Source of the DNA: Deuterostichococcus epilithicus
Taxonomy: Eukaryota > Chlorophyta > Trebouxiophyceae > Prasiolales > Stichococcaceae
Direction: 5' to 3'
DNA length: 64,000 bases
NCBI GenBank assembly: GCA_033439295.1
Contig: JAVTLE010000010.1
Coordinates: forward strand, 620,001 to 684,000
The notes under the pieces are model-generated. The model did no database searches. It was given only the letters and a program-made list of their open reading frames with translations, and was not told where the DNA came from. The position numbers and the translations under genes are program-made. This document shows, one piece after another, positions 40,035-53,358 of the stretch (position 1 is the first letter of the stretch; every line of letters begins with the position of its first letter).

Positions 40035-40585
40035 CCATGGCAGCCGCCGCCAATGGGCAATCAGCTCATCAACGTAGTTTTCACCATTTGAGTTCTCAGA
40101 CGAATTTGTTGCCAGTGTTTTAACTGGTGTGGAACCACCTAACCTCTCGTCTGGGTCCGTTCAGGATCGTTTGTAGATATGTGTTCCGCCGCATGCCATG
40201 CCAAACTACGACATGCATGGGTGGGCGCCAGTCACACTGCGTGCGTACCTGTCAGCCAAATTCCGGCAAGTATCAGCGTACCTATATTCGTACGCCTGCT
40301 GGGCTCGGACGGTTGCAGCAGGGACAGCAGCTTGTTGGGCACCAGATTACGTGAGACGCATTCAGATTGCAACAAACCAATGCTGAGTAAACCAGTCACG
40401 TCTGCCTCACGTGCAGAACTCAGTGATCATCTATCTCTGCCTGCCTGACATGCCTATCTAACCAGCCTGCGTATACCTACTCAGATCTCGTGCTGCAGAC
40501 GAGCATGAGGCCTGACATGGCGACTTGTGCCTCAGCAATCTGCCAGCCCCCGCCAGCCACATCTGAGGCACTGGATGTGCGGCAA
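40035..40585. other. convergent intergenic region
   Basis: About 550 bases between the ADCS stop and the stop of the mitochondrial exchange-related gene on the other strand. No conserved exon, RNA gene or clear repeat was seen; both 3' UTRs must lie here. Confidence 0.45.
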
Positions 40586-42600
40586 TCACGGCTTTGCCTT
40601 CACTCCGAGGCCTTTCAGCATGCGGCCCAGCAGTCCGGGCAGATCGGGGAAGCCCAGACGCTCCCCGGTTGAGGCGGCAACATCTGCAGTCACTGCCGGC
40701 TCATCCTCCGCCCTGCAGCGCATCACATTGGTCGTTGAACACTTATACTGCAGCTATTGGCAGCTACAAACCCATCCTCTGCTTGTTCCTCATGCCAGTG
40801 TTAAACCTTTCACTAGAAAGGTCGCTCGCTTCTCCGACGGTTCGCTTGGTGCGCAAGGCAACAGGCCGCCGCGACCCTCCTGGACACACCCTGCTCGGAG
40901 GGAGCCTCTGCATGCTATGTCGAAGGGTGCCATCGGTCAGCCTTACTCACCGCTTGTTGGCCGACACCATCCTGGCCAGCTCGTCCTCTGGCAAGAGGCA
41001 AACCAGCGCCGGCTGCGGCGGCTCGCCGTCAGCCTGTCCCTCGGCTGCGCCGGATGTGCCATTGGCGCCACCGGCCGCGCCGCCTGTGCTGCCCGCGCCG
41101 GCCCGCTCGGCCGCGCTGCCGGCTGCATGCGGCGAGCTGTCCGCCCTGCCTGCCGTGCTGTCTTCCGAGCCGTTGCTCACGTCGCGGGCGACACCTGCGG
41201 CGGCGGCAGGTTCAGCGGGCGCCCCTGCGGCACTGGCGGCCGACCGCGCCTGGGTGGCTGCCGCTGTTGCCTGGCTGCTCTGACTCTGAACGGACTCCAG
41301 CAGCCGCCTGCAGCCCTTGAGAGCCTTGCTGTGCGAGTACGCACGGTACCCTGCGGCAGAATGCAGTCAACATGGCGCTGTGTCATGCAATCATTCATTC
41401 TACAAGGTAGCAGGTGGCAGTGGATCTCGGAAAGCCAGCACAGCACCAGAGAGCAGGCCCAACTGGCAGGCTGCCGGTGACAGGTCACAGGCTGGAGCAC
41501 ACCTGCATAGTATAGCGGAATGTTGGGCAGCGGTAGCAGCATCAGTGGCACCATTGGCACGGCTGCCACTGACCACGAGATCTGTATGAGCGGCCAAGCG
41601 CATCGACTCAAATTCAAACGACTCTTCAGCTCAGGCGAACGCACAAGAGCAACATGTATGTTCTGGGCTGCAGATACTGGGACCGTAATCAAGGGTTTTG
41701 CACACACCAGCCGGCATTTTTGAAGGTACTCCTGCTGCCGCAGGAACAGCCGCAGCCTCCTTCTGACATACCGCTCGGGTGGGCCGCTCTGCATTCGCAC
41801 GCGCACCCAGCCGTCTCAGTGCCTCGGGCCTGTGTTTGAGGGGTGTTTGAGGGTGCCCCCGGCCAAGGCTGTGTGCGCATCAGAGAGGTATTGCGGTGTC
41901 ATAGCGCACCGGGTAGATCACGTCATAGCGGTCGGTCTGCGAGGGCAGCCCCTTCAGGAACGTCTCTGACACATCCTCCTGGTCAAGCGCTGCCTGCGCC
42001 AACCTACGCACAGATGCCGGCCACAGTGTGGGTGCATGACCGCCTGCTGCATCTGCTGCGGGTCACCGTGGAGCAAAGCGACCGCATGAGGCAGGGCAAC
42101 GGCGCTGCCCTCGGCAACCACGATCAATGGCAGCGTCACAGACTGCATGGCGGACCTGTACAGCCGGTTCTTAATGGAGCCGTCTGCCGCCTGCTTCAGG
42201 TCCTCCCACTGCTTCAGGATGCGCCGGTGCACCTGCATGACAGGTCTGAGTACTTGACAGTCTTTTCAAGATTGAGCAAGGCCATGTGCATGGCTTACTG
42301 CAGTTCGGGCCATCACGACTGAAGCTGAAGCACCGCACGCATCGCACCACCGCCCACCAGACCTTCCTGGTCAATTTTGAACGACGACAGAATGCGCGTG
42401 AAGCTGCTTCCAGAAGGAAGTCCAGAGTCAAAGAGAGATTCACCCCCTGCACCAGCTGCGCCTGGCCGAGCTGCGCCTTTTCTATCAGCGTGGTGCCCTC
42501 CCGCCAGCTTTTCAGCTTTTTCAGATCCTCAACCGTCTCCTCCACCGCATACAGCCATTTACGCCTGCAACGCACGACAGTGACCTTCGGATCGTCGGCT
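40586..42600 (-). CDS. mitochondrial K+/H+ exchange-related protein (Mit_KHE1 family)
   Basis: Related to yeast YDL183C and plant homologues linked to mitochondrial K+/H+ exchange. Exons right to left: RKWLYAVEETVEDLKK (about 42515-42560), RRILKQWEDLKQAADGSIKN (about 42170-42230; plant homologues have a W-x-DL-x-xAPxGS-like segment), QTDRYDVIYPVRYDTAIP (about 41885-41940), PERYVRRRLRLFLRQQEYLQ (about 41725-41785), and the signature LPNIPLYYAG (41495-41525) spliced in phase to GYRAYSHSKALKGCRRLLES (41290-41350). PNxPxYYxxYRxYxHxKAxxG is the family core. A long Ala/Gly/Ser-rich linker follows to LVCLLPEDELARMVSANK (40950). The last exon (PDLPGLLGRMLKGLGVKAKP) stops at 40586-40588. The N-terminal exon and start are unresolved and may extend to about 42900. 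Confidence 0.72.
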
Positions 42601-43208
42601 CCGATGTGACACCGGCACTCCGTCCAGCACAGGGCCATGCCACATGCGCCGCGGCTGCTTCAGCCGGCGCGCACCTGAGAACCGGCAGCGCCAATATTTT
42701 CGTCGGCTTGCGCACTCCCGTCATGCCGACAAGCGTTCAGACTACAGATCTGCAGCGCTTCAGGATGCCGGCGGTGGTCAACGCCTTCAACCAACTCAAG
42801 TCCAAAATTTGGATCAAGTGGTGTAGAGTCATAGGCTGATCACTTGCAAACCTAGCGGCCGCATGCTGGGGATGTCGTAGATGTTGTCTGCAATGGACAA
42901 GGACAGGTATGCGCGCCAGACGGCCAGAAAATGCCGTGCCATGCTCTCAGATTCGCTACAGGGTTGGCTGCTTCAAAATGGAAACCAACGCAGGGGAACA
43001 TACTCGCAGCCCACACCACACCAGAGACCCAGACTGATCGTTGTAGTTGTACACGTCGAACCGACGACTGAGCTAGGCTAATACCTACAGCTGTGCCTCG
43101 CAACCCTTGTATTCCAAAACACAGTTGCAACCGCGGCGTTGGCGCTTGTTCTGCGCCACAGCGGCACCCGTGCACATGCATAACTTTGGCTTCCATATGA
43201 AACCCCAC
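42601..43208. other. intergenic region / unresolved first exon of the K+/H+ exchange-related gene
   Basis: Between the ATXR3 stop and the recognisable part of the exchange-related gene, both on the minus strand. A short minus-strand segment at about 42850-42895 ending at a GTTTGC-type donor could be a first exon of that gene, but its protein text (DNIYDIPSMRPL) is not diagnostic. Nothing else was recognised. Confidence 0.35.
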
Positions 43209-46200
43209 TTATGGCGACTCATCCGCCATGCGCTGCAGCTGCCGCGCCAGCGCCGCGTCGCTGGCCTCCTGCTCCCGCCGCTGTGCGAGCGCCTCCTCCG
43301 ACGGCGACTGCGAACCGCCGCCGCCGCCTCCATTTTCCGCCCGGGGGCCGCCATTGGCCAGCAGCGCCGCCGCGCCGTCTGGGTGGCCTTGCAGAAGCGA
43401 TGCAGCAGCTGCCGCCGTCTGCGACCCGCCGTCGCCGCCGCCGCGGCGGCCAAAGGGCAGCGGCGCCGTCTGCAGCATCGCCAGCAGGCTGGGCATAGGG
43501 TCCGGCCCTTGGCCGGCGGCAGCGGCCATGGCGCGGTCAAACATGGGGCTGCCGTACACCTGCGTATTGAGACGTGCATGCGTCGTTGAGGATGAATCCT
43601 GGAGATGAGCAGATAGATGGTCTGGCTGTCCTTCCACCTGCCGCGTCCCAGTCAGCCAGGCAGTTGCGCAGCTTTCGCACACGAGGCGCGGCGGCAGTGT
43701 GTGCGGGAAACAACCGTGTCCCTTGGCCGCCTCCTGCGGTGCTGGACAATCAATGGTGCAGGGAATGCGGGGGAGGGCACACCTTGTCCTCGTTGCGGAA
43801 TGACCAGATGGTGCCGGTGCGCCACATTGCCTCTGCGCGCTTCTCCAGGTGCTGCACCAGGTCGTCTCGCTCCTGTGGACACGCAACAACAGCGCGGTGG
43901 TTCCCCTCAAGCCGCATTGCCAACCTGACACTGCTGCAGGACAGCAGCACACATCCCTCTGCAGATGTAGGCTTCGGCGCGGCCGCCCGCACATGCAGCC
44001 AGCCGAGGAGGCGCCGGCGGCAGCAGGTCGCCCGTCTCTTGTGGCAGTGAGGCGACCCCCCTGTGCAAGGGAGATGTCAGGGCGAGGTCAGGGCAGGCTC
44101 CGCATGGCGCCTTCGGCTCAGATGGCCCAAATGCACATACACTGGTAGCGGATGAGGAAGCCGCCTCGCCTTCTTGTGGTAGCGGGCGAGGGAGCCGCCG
44201 TAGGCCGAGTCTGGGTCCGGCAGCGACAGCGTGCCGCGGCGCTCGGCGCTCAGGGAGGCGGTGGGGTCGTACACCGTCTGCTTGAACCAGCCGTTGAGCT
44301 GACCCCACACGAAGCCCTGGCCGTACTTCTTGCACAGCTGCTCGCGGCCGCCGCGCTTCCGGCCGCCGGCGCTGCCGCCGCCGCCGGATGGCCTGCCGCC
44401 CTTCTTCGCTGGCGCCTGAAAATTTTGAAGACGGCGAACAGAGTCGTTTGCTTTTTTATACGATAGTCGGTCGGCAGATCTGCAGGTCCAGCACGAGATT
44501 TCAACGGAACGTGTAGCGTTGTTCAGTGACGCTCGACACATGACGGCACGCCGGCGTGCGAGGTTTCGACAAGAATTCGAGCACAGGCAGAGCCGGAGGC
44601 ACCTTTTTGGGCGGCAGCCGCTTGGGCGGCGCCCGCCTGGCGGACGCCGCCTGCGCGTCGGCCATGGGCACGTCGCCGCCGCCGGGCAGCTGCTGCTCGC
44701 CGCCGCTGCCGTCGCCGCCGTCGGCCGCCGAGGCGCTGCGGTCCAGGTTCAGGTCCGCCGTGTTGAGCTGCACCGGCGCCGACAGGAAGCCTGCGGCCGG
44801 CCGGGCTGGGCATCAGGACGTGCCACGTTGATGTGCTCAACATCAAATCTAAACCCCATGTCTATGCTGAGCGGACCGCTTTGTTGCATGGAATGGGAAG
44901 GAGAGAAACCGAGCGTCGCTTCTCGAGACACGCCATGTTGGGTTGGTAACTCCGGGGGTTCCCTTGCTGTGACCGCAGGCTATCAGGACTGGGAGGAGAG
45001 ACAGGGTTGCTCACCCTTGTAGTCGCGCTCCGCCGTGAACCAGTGGGCGGTGTGCCCATACAGGGTGGCCAGGTCCGCCGCCGCGGTGTGGCCGCCGCCC
45101 ATGGCGCAGTCCACCTGCCGCAGAGCCGCCGAAAACTCCAGCAGGCCAGCGCGTGCGTCCTACACGAGACGCCCAAGCAGGTGTGTTAAAGGGCTAGGTG
45201 AAAGCGCATCCGGTGTGCATCTCCTGCCAACTGAGTCACAGACAGACATGCAGGTGCCTGTGCCAGGCGATCATGTGCAGTGTACGACAGAAATCCGAAA
45301 CCGCACAGGCAGCACTCCACCACCGCGAGTGCCACAGCGCCGAGTGTGGTCAAGTTTCGCGCACCTCGGCAGAGGCCACGGGGCGGGTGCACGCCTGCGC
45401 CAGCGCGGCCAGGTGGCCGCGGCCGCCGCCGGGCTGCCGCTGCAGCAGGCGCAGCAGCTCCTGCGGGCTCACGGAGGCGCCCAGGCCGCGGGCCAGCGAC
45501 GCGTCAGCGAGGGCGCCTGCCGCGCCGCGCAGCAGCCGCCGCATGACCGAGCGCTCGCCGGTCCACAGGTGGCACGCCGCCTGCAGCGGCAGTTGTGGAG
45601 GCGTTCGAGTGACAACACGAGGTGTTTGCTGCAGGTGACCGCACGTGTTGGCCGGCATGCTGAGGATCCAGCAACTGCTGAATGCTGAAAGCGGTTAGGG
45701 TTGGAGCCGTGAATGTGGCCGTCTTGCCTGCTGCGCTGGTGTGCAATGCTGGTATCGGAGCCTCTGCGCCGCTCACGCCAGTCTGTGTCGGCAATGAGCT
45801 GCGCAACTAACGGTGCTGTCGACCGAGCTTTGCACGTCAACATGCGGACTGGTTGCAGAGCAGGAGTTGTGGCGCATGCACACCTCCTCGTCGGAGAGTG
45901 GCTGCAGGGGCGGCCCGCGCGGCTGGCCCGGCTGCTGCAGGTACCGCTTCACCTTGTCCAGCGTGATGACGATGTTCTGGAGCCGGTTCTCGCTGACGCC
46001 TGCCGAGCATACAATACCGTCATGTGTATCTGCGCGCCAGATGCATGTGCTGACAGTGTTGTGTCTGGTTGACGGAGTAAAGCTCGATTGGCGGCCTCCT
46101 GTCAAACAGCAGTCCACATCAATGCACCAGTCATGAAGGTGGCCAACCATTGCAGACCTTGCCTGGTGAAATGGACGCACAACCATCCATACAGCAAAAG

Positions 46201-49200
46201 CATCCGCATGCTAGGCCGACAGCAGCACCGACGACTGCAGAAGAGCCGCGACCGCAGCAGAAACCGACCTCGGGCCTCGATCTCGGCGGAGGCGGGGGTG
46301 TAGAACGCCAGCGGCGGCGGGATGGCGCACAGCTGCGCCGGCAGCAGCGACCGCTCCTCCTCCACGAAGCGCAGGATGAGGGACGCCCACTTGGCCAGCC
46401 AGCCGGGGACGTGGTCGCCGCCTGCGTCCGAGCCCAGCGCGCTTTCCCGCACACCATGCGCCTGCGTGTGACAGCGGACGTTTCGAGTTCGCTGCGCCGG
46501 TCCCTCTCGTCGCAGTTCGTGCATGCGTCCGGCAGCATCCCCGAATGCCACCGCTGCTGTTCCCTCGTCCTGCACGCTGGCGCAGATTGCGTCGCAGAAG
46601 GAGCGCCCGAGTGCAACAGGAGCGCCCTAGATCGGTGCTGACACCCAGGACGAATTGGTGGACACGCCCAGCTTGATCAAGAGCACGGGCCGACCTGCAG
46701 GCGCTGGTTGTCCTCCGGCCCGCAGTCCTGAGAGCACGCCAGCAGCAGCAGCGCCTGGCGCATGAGGAAGTGGTGGTGCGACACCATGACCTGCGCCACG
46801 GTTGCGGTGTAGGTCCAATCAGGCACGAGAAGCCCGTCGCGTCCTGCGCGCCGCGCTGCAGACCCGGGACGCCGCTTGCAAGCCGCAACTCGCAAGCCAC
46901 ACCAAGCCCAGCGCAGCGCGGCCAGCAGTCGGATGCAGGGCAGCATGCGGCACGAGCTACTTGTGAGACTTTCTCAGTGACCAGCACTTCAGTGCCTTCG
47001 AAGCCAAGGTGCATCTGGTGCAGGTGCTGCTGAGGCCGATTGTGGCACGCATGTGGCGTTGAACGCGCCTGCATGAAGGCACGGCTGCCGGAGAAGGTGA
47101 GGAAGGAGCCGCGGCAGTTCTGCGTGCCGCATAGGCAAATCGCCTCCCTGCAAATCGTCAGTCAAAGTACTTACGATATCGATCAGCCGACAACACTTCA
47201 CACAGGCCAAGCGGCCAGAAGAAAGTTGCCAGAAATTCGCACCCATCGAGTGGGCATCATTGCAGCTGCTTCGTCCACATCTACAGGGCATAGTTGTCAC
47301 ACAAGGGCGGCTGTCAATGGCGCAGCAGCGGAACTTTACAGTAGGGATTGTGTGTGTGAAGTCGGTTGATTTCCCCTCGCACCGGAACTCCTTCTCCGAC
47401 TCGGTGACGGAGCTGTAGTCAAAGGAGAGCTCCTCGCCTTCCGCCACAGCGCGCAGCGTATACAGAGCGATGGTGAGCCGGCCGTCGCAGGCCATGACCA
47501 CCGCCTGGCAGTTTGGCGTGCAGCTGTGGCTCATGCGGCTAGCAAAGGCGCCCTGCAGCGCGGTGGCAGCTTGCGTATCAGCATCGGAGGAAGCTGCTCT
47601 GGCCGGGGGCGCCATCCCATGTCTCACTTGATGATGAGGCTCCACGAATAGGGAGCATCTGATTTGTGCAGCAAAGCGCCGTACGTGTTCCCACCATCTG
47701 TTCCTGCCAGTCCATTGCAAGCAGCTGTGGGTCCGGTGGCGAGATGGTGGGGGACCAGTGAACTTGCAGCGCTCGGGGAATGCGGGCAGACCCACCTTGG
47801 AGGCGGCATCGATGAAGAGGACGTCATAGCCGGCGGCATCGTCGCGCGGCCGCTCCAGCACGATGTTGTAAAAGTCCGGCAGCTCGTCGCTGCCGCCCTT
47901 CTTGATCACGTCCTGTTGTTGCAGGACAACATTGTGGGTGCCAAGCGGCCGCCCGCATCAAGCCGCCGCACACTCGACTGTCCGCACACCGGGACATGGA
48001 AGGCTGGGCGGGGATGGCGCTGCTCCACAGCACGTGGAGCGACACACATGCTCAATGCCGAGGGGAGAGGAGGCCGCTCCTCGAGGCAGCTGTGTGCAGC
48101 TGGTGCCACGGCAGGAGTCGCAGGCCCCACCTGGATCTCGAACCAGCGCGCCGGGGTGTGCATCTCGCCCAGGTACTCCGACACGAAGGTGACAGGGGGC
48201 AGGCCGCCGGGACGCCGCACCACGATGCCGTTGCCCTTGGGGTGCACCCGGAAGTAGTTGTGCCCCACCTGCAGCGTGAGACACCAAGTTGCGCTCGGCA
48301 ACAGCCCTGCTTGCAGATTTCCGCTGTTGAGGCCCCTTGCAGGACAGGTCGCACAGTCGAGCTGTCGGTTGTTCTGCGGCCTGGTGTGAGCCTGCCAGGC
48401 ACCCGAAACCAAGCAGCTGCACACCGCACGAGGAATGGCAACACGGCGATGGGGGGGAGCGGCACGCGGCGCACCTTCTTGACGCGCTTCTCGATGGCCG
48501 CGGCTGCCTTGGCGTGCGGGCTGGCGGCGCCGCACTGCGCCTGTACATGCTTCAGCGCCTTCAGCACATCCCAGCCGTGCTTGCCCTGCGAGACACGCTC
48601 AGACCTGTTCATAGCAGTGCTAGACCATCTACAGTGCCGAGCTGCGGCCATGCGTAGACCAGAGGGATACCGGGCTGCAGCCGTTCATGACCCTCTGTGC
48701 CGTGCTGTCTCTGTCAACAGCTGCAGCAGCCAGCCACACGCTGGGGATGCGTAGCCCCTGCACCGTCAGCCATCGACGGGCTCTTTCCAGTGCTCCAGCA
48801 GACACGCGCCTGGCTGTTGATGGCGGGCGACAGCACTTTGTCCACCCAGTCCGCGGCGCGCTGCTGCATCTCCTCGGCCTTGGGGGCGCCCTGGTGCGCC
48901 TCCTCCATCTCCTCCGCCTGAGTGTGAGGTGCGGACGGCAGCTGCTCAGTGCCGGTGTGGCGGTGTGGCACGTGGGAGTGGGCCTGCTTCCCCTCCTGCG
49001 AGCCGCAAGCGGCGCGGTGCGGGCGCCTGGCTGCTGATGACAGCCGCCTTGAGGGCTCGGGGTTCAGGCCAAAGGCGTGCGCCTTGCATCGCACCATGCA
49101 GTCGAGGGGAGAAGCGATCACGAGACACAACAAGGCAAACCGACCTGGTGAAACCCTACCTGGTGCGCCTTTGCCGCCTGGTGCATGCTGGCCAGCTGCT

Positions 49201-52200
49201 CGCCCAGGCCCTTGGGAGCGCGCTCTGCATCCAGCGCGGCGGCGTCGACCACCGGCACTTTCGCCTCCAGCGCCGCGACCGCCTGCGCTGACGCGCGCGC
49301 ATTTGCATCGGGGTCCGGCCTCACGTGCGTGACCGGCTGCGCCGCAGCGCCCGCCGCAGGCGCCGGCGCCTGTGCTGCTGCTGCTGCTGCTGCTGCCGCT
49401 GACCGCGCCGCGCTGCCTGCTGCTGGTTCTGCCTGCATGTCTGGCGGCTCCGGCGCCGCTGCCGGCGCTGCTGCTGCCAGCTGTGCTGTCTCTGCCGTTG
49501 CTGCTGGCTGCGGTGCTGCTGCCGCCACAGCAGCAGCATCTGGCTTCGGTGCTGACGGCTGTGCTGCACCGCCCGGCTGAGGATCTGTTACTGCCGGTCC
49601 CGCGGCTCCGCCCAGGTCGTCCAGTAGTTGGCCTGGAGGCTGTGCGGCTGCTGCCTGGGCCGCTAGCTGCACGGCTGCTGCCTGGGTGCCGCCCTCCAGC
49701 TTCACGTTACCCTGCGGCGGGCTCTGCGGCGGGCTCTGGGCTACTATGGGCGACGCAGCGGCGGCAGCACTGGTCGTGAGCGGCGCAGGCTGCGGCAGCT
49801 CCGCCAGTGCCCCACTCTCCACCACCGCTGCAGCGACAGGACAGCCGTCGTCAAGCGCTGCAGCAGACTTGGCAGGCTGCTGCCTGTTCTCATCCTGATT
49901 TCATGTGCCTGCCTCGCCGGACAGTCTAGAGGGCCAGTCGGGATCGCGCATTGAGTGAACACCTAGACTCTCTCAGGTGTCGCAAAGCGGCCATGCGGGC
50001 AGACGTGCCAGCTTTGGTCAGCTCGGCTGGGAGGACACGCACCACCATGGAAGCTGCGGCGCGTGTAACAAAACATCAGCTCGGGCCGGGATGGGACCTC
50101 CAACTTTTTTCAAGCCCTTCAACCTCAGGACCGGTGAGCGCGCACCGTCGTGGAAGTTGCGGCGCGTGTAGCAGTCGAAGCCCCAGGCATCAATCTCATC
50201 CACGTCCTTGCCCAGCCGCAGCGGCTGCCGCCGGCCGACGGCGCGGTTGAGGCAGGCGCCGCCCGCGTCACAGGCGCAGCGGCCGTCGCATTCGGTGTTG
50301 CGCCGCAGGCAGGCGCACTGCGTGACGAAGCCCTCCTGCTCGAAGCTGCGCGATCGGGGCGACAGGTGCCAGCGTCAGCGAGCGTTTCGGGCGTGTTTTT
50401 CGGGCATGGTCGCCACCTCCTCAGTGCTGCATGCTCGAACAGATGCAGAAACACGGTGTCAGGGCAGGAACAGCTTCAGTGGCTCAGCAGAAGCACAGCC
50501 AGGCGGTGCAAGCCAGCTGGGCACAGCAGGTTCATGCACTGCCGAGATGTGCGAGGCTTTCTCAGCCTTGCAGCGCACGCTGCACTGCATGACTCTTACC
50601 TGTAGCTGCCCAGCATGTCGGGCTCGGTGCAGTGGGCGCCGTCGCAGCCGCCGCACTTGGAGGTGCGCAACTTGGCGTGCAGCGTGTCCGCATCCTCCGT
50701 GATGTCGTACGTCTCCAGCCGCACGTACGGCCTGCAAAGAGCGTTGCAGAGCAGCATGAAGTTTGTGGGGCGCAAACTTGCAGCAGGGGCTGATGACTTC
50801 CACCATGTTGCTGGCCTCTGTCTTGCCGGGACGAGCTAAAATTCTCCAGCCAGCCAGGCGTTGTAGACAGCACAACCTCCGAATACCACCTGATGCCAAA
50901 CTCACCGGGCGACGTACGGCTGCCGGCGCCACTCGCCATGCCGGAAGGGCTCCCGGTTCGCCATGATGCTGGCCGGCAGCGTGCCCGACTGCTGGATGGT
51001 GCCCGCGTGCGTGGCGGCGGCGGCGGACGCCGCGGCTGCAGCCTCCTTGCGGGCTGCGGCGGCGCCGGAGGCCCGCCGCGGCGCTGGCGCTGCCGAGGAC
51101 GGCCGCAGCACCGTCCCCGGCGTCAGCGTCTCCAGCAGCGACTGCGCCGCGCCCTTGACGGCCTTCAGGTACTGCTCCGCAAGCGCCACCATCTTGCTGC
51201 GCCGCACGCCTGCGATTGCCGCAGCGAACAGCCATGTGTCGCATGGCTTTCCTGCTCACCAGCTTTAACGAGACACACATGTGCGGCACTCTTCTTGGCC
51301 GAGTGGCTGCTGCCAGCTTTCCAAGCGGATGCCAGCATGCTAACCATATGTCGGGTGGACAGCTTTGAACCGATGTGGCCTGAAGGTCTGCACGGCGACG
51401 TTGATGAACCCCGGCAGATGTCCATGGTCAATCGCAGGGAGGCGGGAATTCTAACAGCCGCACCCTCCAGGTTCTGGTCCAGGAAGGCGTGCAGACCGGA
51501 GGAGCAGGCGGCCTCCACCGCCATGTCCACGTCCGCCAGGCAGTCGAACTGGCCCAGGCGCAGGCCCTGCCCCACGCTGCGCATGCTGATGCCCATCGCG
51601 GCGGAGGTGTCGGCGGCGTTGGAGTCGCGCACCCGGCCCGCGTGCGTCCGGATTGCCTGCGGTGCGGTGGGGGCGGGAAATGGGCTGTCGGTAACGCGCT
51701 GGCAGCAGACTGTGCCGTCACCTCCTGCAGCGCAGCTCGTCCCCAGATAATAAAGATTGACATTTCAAAGGGAACAGACCCCCAGACCTCCACATTGGGT
51801 AGAATTCTGCGGCAGGCTTGCACTGCTGGTAGACACGCGATCCGATGCACACCTGGGAGGCCTTGTCAGGCTTCTCCTCGTCGGCGTCCTGTCACAGACA
51901 ACCACGTGTAATGTCAGCAGGCAAACGTGAAGCTGACCCGTGGGGGAAATCGAACTCATACGCTTTTGCGACATCGAAACTATTGTGAAAGGCATTGCAT
52001 GCCAGCGCCACACGAGATACACAGGGATTCATGCCAGCCCTCACCCCATCCGCCCTGGCATCCGCTGCAAGGCTGTCCAGCAGATCGGCGAGATAGTTGC
52101 GCTGCATCTGCGACAGCGCTGGATGCTCCTCCTCCTCCATCTGTTGCCAAAGGTCACAGCAATTTACATCAACATTTGGTACATGCAGCGGCGGGCCACC

Positions 52201-53358
52201 TTTCTGCCTCATTTCGACAGCGGACATCACTCAGGGAGCTTCCTCCGAAGCAGCCGCTACCTTTGGCCGCTTGACTGCCTTGCCGGCGCTGCCGCTGCCG
52301 CTGCCCCGAGCGGAACCGTTGGCAAGCTTGCCGGCGCTGCCGCTGTTGCCCGAGGCGTGTTTCCGCTTGCCGCCGGCCGCGGGCGTAGCGGCCGGCGGCA
52401 GCCCGCGCACGATTCGGCGCACTGGGCCCGCGCCCGGCAACTGCCCCTGCTGCACGCTGCCGCCCGCCCACCAGGCAGCGCCCGTCGTCTGCCGCTGCCC
52501 CAGCTGCTGGTACTGCTGCTCCTGATACTGCTGCTGCAGGAACTGCTGCAGGTGCAGCGGGTTTTGCGGCACGTTCTGCGGCGCTGCTGCCGCTGCCCCA
52601 AACAGGCCGCCGCCAGCCTGCGCCGCAACCTGCTGCGCTGCCAGCTGCGAGGCATACTGCTGCGCCACCGCATACTGCGCTGCTGCCGCCTGTGTCTGCT
52701 CCGGCGGCAGCCGCTGCACCCACGACGTTGCCGGCGGCTGGGCCTGCTGCTGCTGCGGCTGCCGCCACAATGGCGGAGGCTGCTGCAGGTACCGCTGCGC
52801 CTCCGCCGCCGGCAGCCAGAGGCCACGTTCGGCGATCGCGGCGTACTGCGCAGGCGGCGGCGGCGGCGGCGGCTGCGGCGCTGCGCTGCACTCCATCAGC
52901 ATGCGGTTGGCTGTGTCGAGTGCCGCCAGAATGCGGCTTGCCGCGGCCTTGTCAATGGGAAACAGCCGGATGATGGCTGCCTCGCAGATCTTCTGTACCT
53001 CCTTGCCGAAGCCGTTGAGGCTATGGCATCCCGCCGCGACGTCCCGGCGAAGGTCGCTGCGAACGATGAAGAAGAATTCCGGTTGTCGTGCATCCCAAGG
53101 CTACCATCATGACGCATGGCACTTGGACCGGCAACGAGGTGCGCGAGCTCACCAAAATAGCTGTGGTGGTCCATCCTGCCGATCGGACGGCGTCGCAGGG
53201 TCCAGCTGTTCTGCCAAGGCGTCCAACACCTGCAGTTGCTGCTGAGTCCTGTGCTCCGAGGCGGAAGGTGCGGTCGGACTGGAGGGCTGCGGCAGCTGCA
53301 GAGACCTCGACAGCAACGTGCTGATACGCGGCAGCCGTGTTGGACGGGGGGGCTCCAT
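43209..53358 (-). CDS. ATXR3: ATXR3/SDG2-type histone H3K4 methyltransferase (SET domain)
   Basis: The SET core reads right to left: HNYFRVHPKGNGIVVRRPGG and VSEYLGEMHTPARWFEIQ (48130-48270), DFYNIVLERPRDDAAGYDVL (47815-47875), SRMSHSCTPNCQAVVMACDG (about 47480-47540; the cofactor-binding NHSC-like motif), GEELSFDYSSVTESEKEFR (about 47385-47440), and a post-SET exon with AICLCGTQNCRGSFLTFSGS (47085-47145). Arabidopsis ATXR3 has the same blocks in the same order. Upstream lie a Cys cluster and IDAWGFDCYTRRNFHDG (about 50140-50190), matching the ATXR3 WGIDCYTRRN motif, and SKCGGCDGAHCTEPDM (50615-50665). Downstream are ITLDKVKRYLQQ and PLQPLSDEE (45890-45970), DLATLYGHTAHWFTAERDYK (about 45020-45080) and FVWGQLNGWFKQTVYD (about 44265-44315). 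The stop is at 43209-43211. An Ala/Pro-rich linker of about 200 residues sits at 49150-49825. The start at 53358 assumes the Q-rich exons at 52261-53358 belong to this gene; the conserved part ends near 52140. Confidence 0.87.
52231..53358 (-). other. Gln/Ala-rich N-terminal segment, assigned to ATXR3 by a phase-0 splice
   Basis: Exon one begins MEPPRPTRLPRISTLLSRSL (ATG 53358) and ends at a GTGAGC donor. The next exon has VRSDLRRDVAAGCHSLNGFG and KEVQKICEAAIIRLFPIDKA, then a Pro/Gln/Ala-rich run with a basic patch GGKRKH and AVKRPK. Read through, it stops at TGA 52231-52233, two codons before an ATG. However, a donor at 52260 (CCAAAG|GTAGCG) and an acceptor at 52141 (CAACAG|ATGGAGG) remove the TGA and join in phase 0 to EEEEHPALSQMQRNYLADLL. 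I prefer one gene. The alternative is a separate short gene ending at 52231 with ATXR3 starting at 52227. The helical segment was not recognised. Confidence 0.55.
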
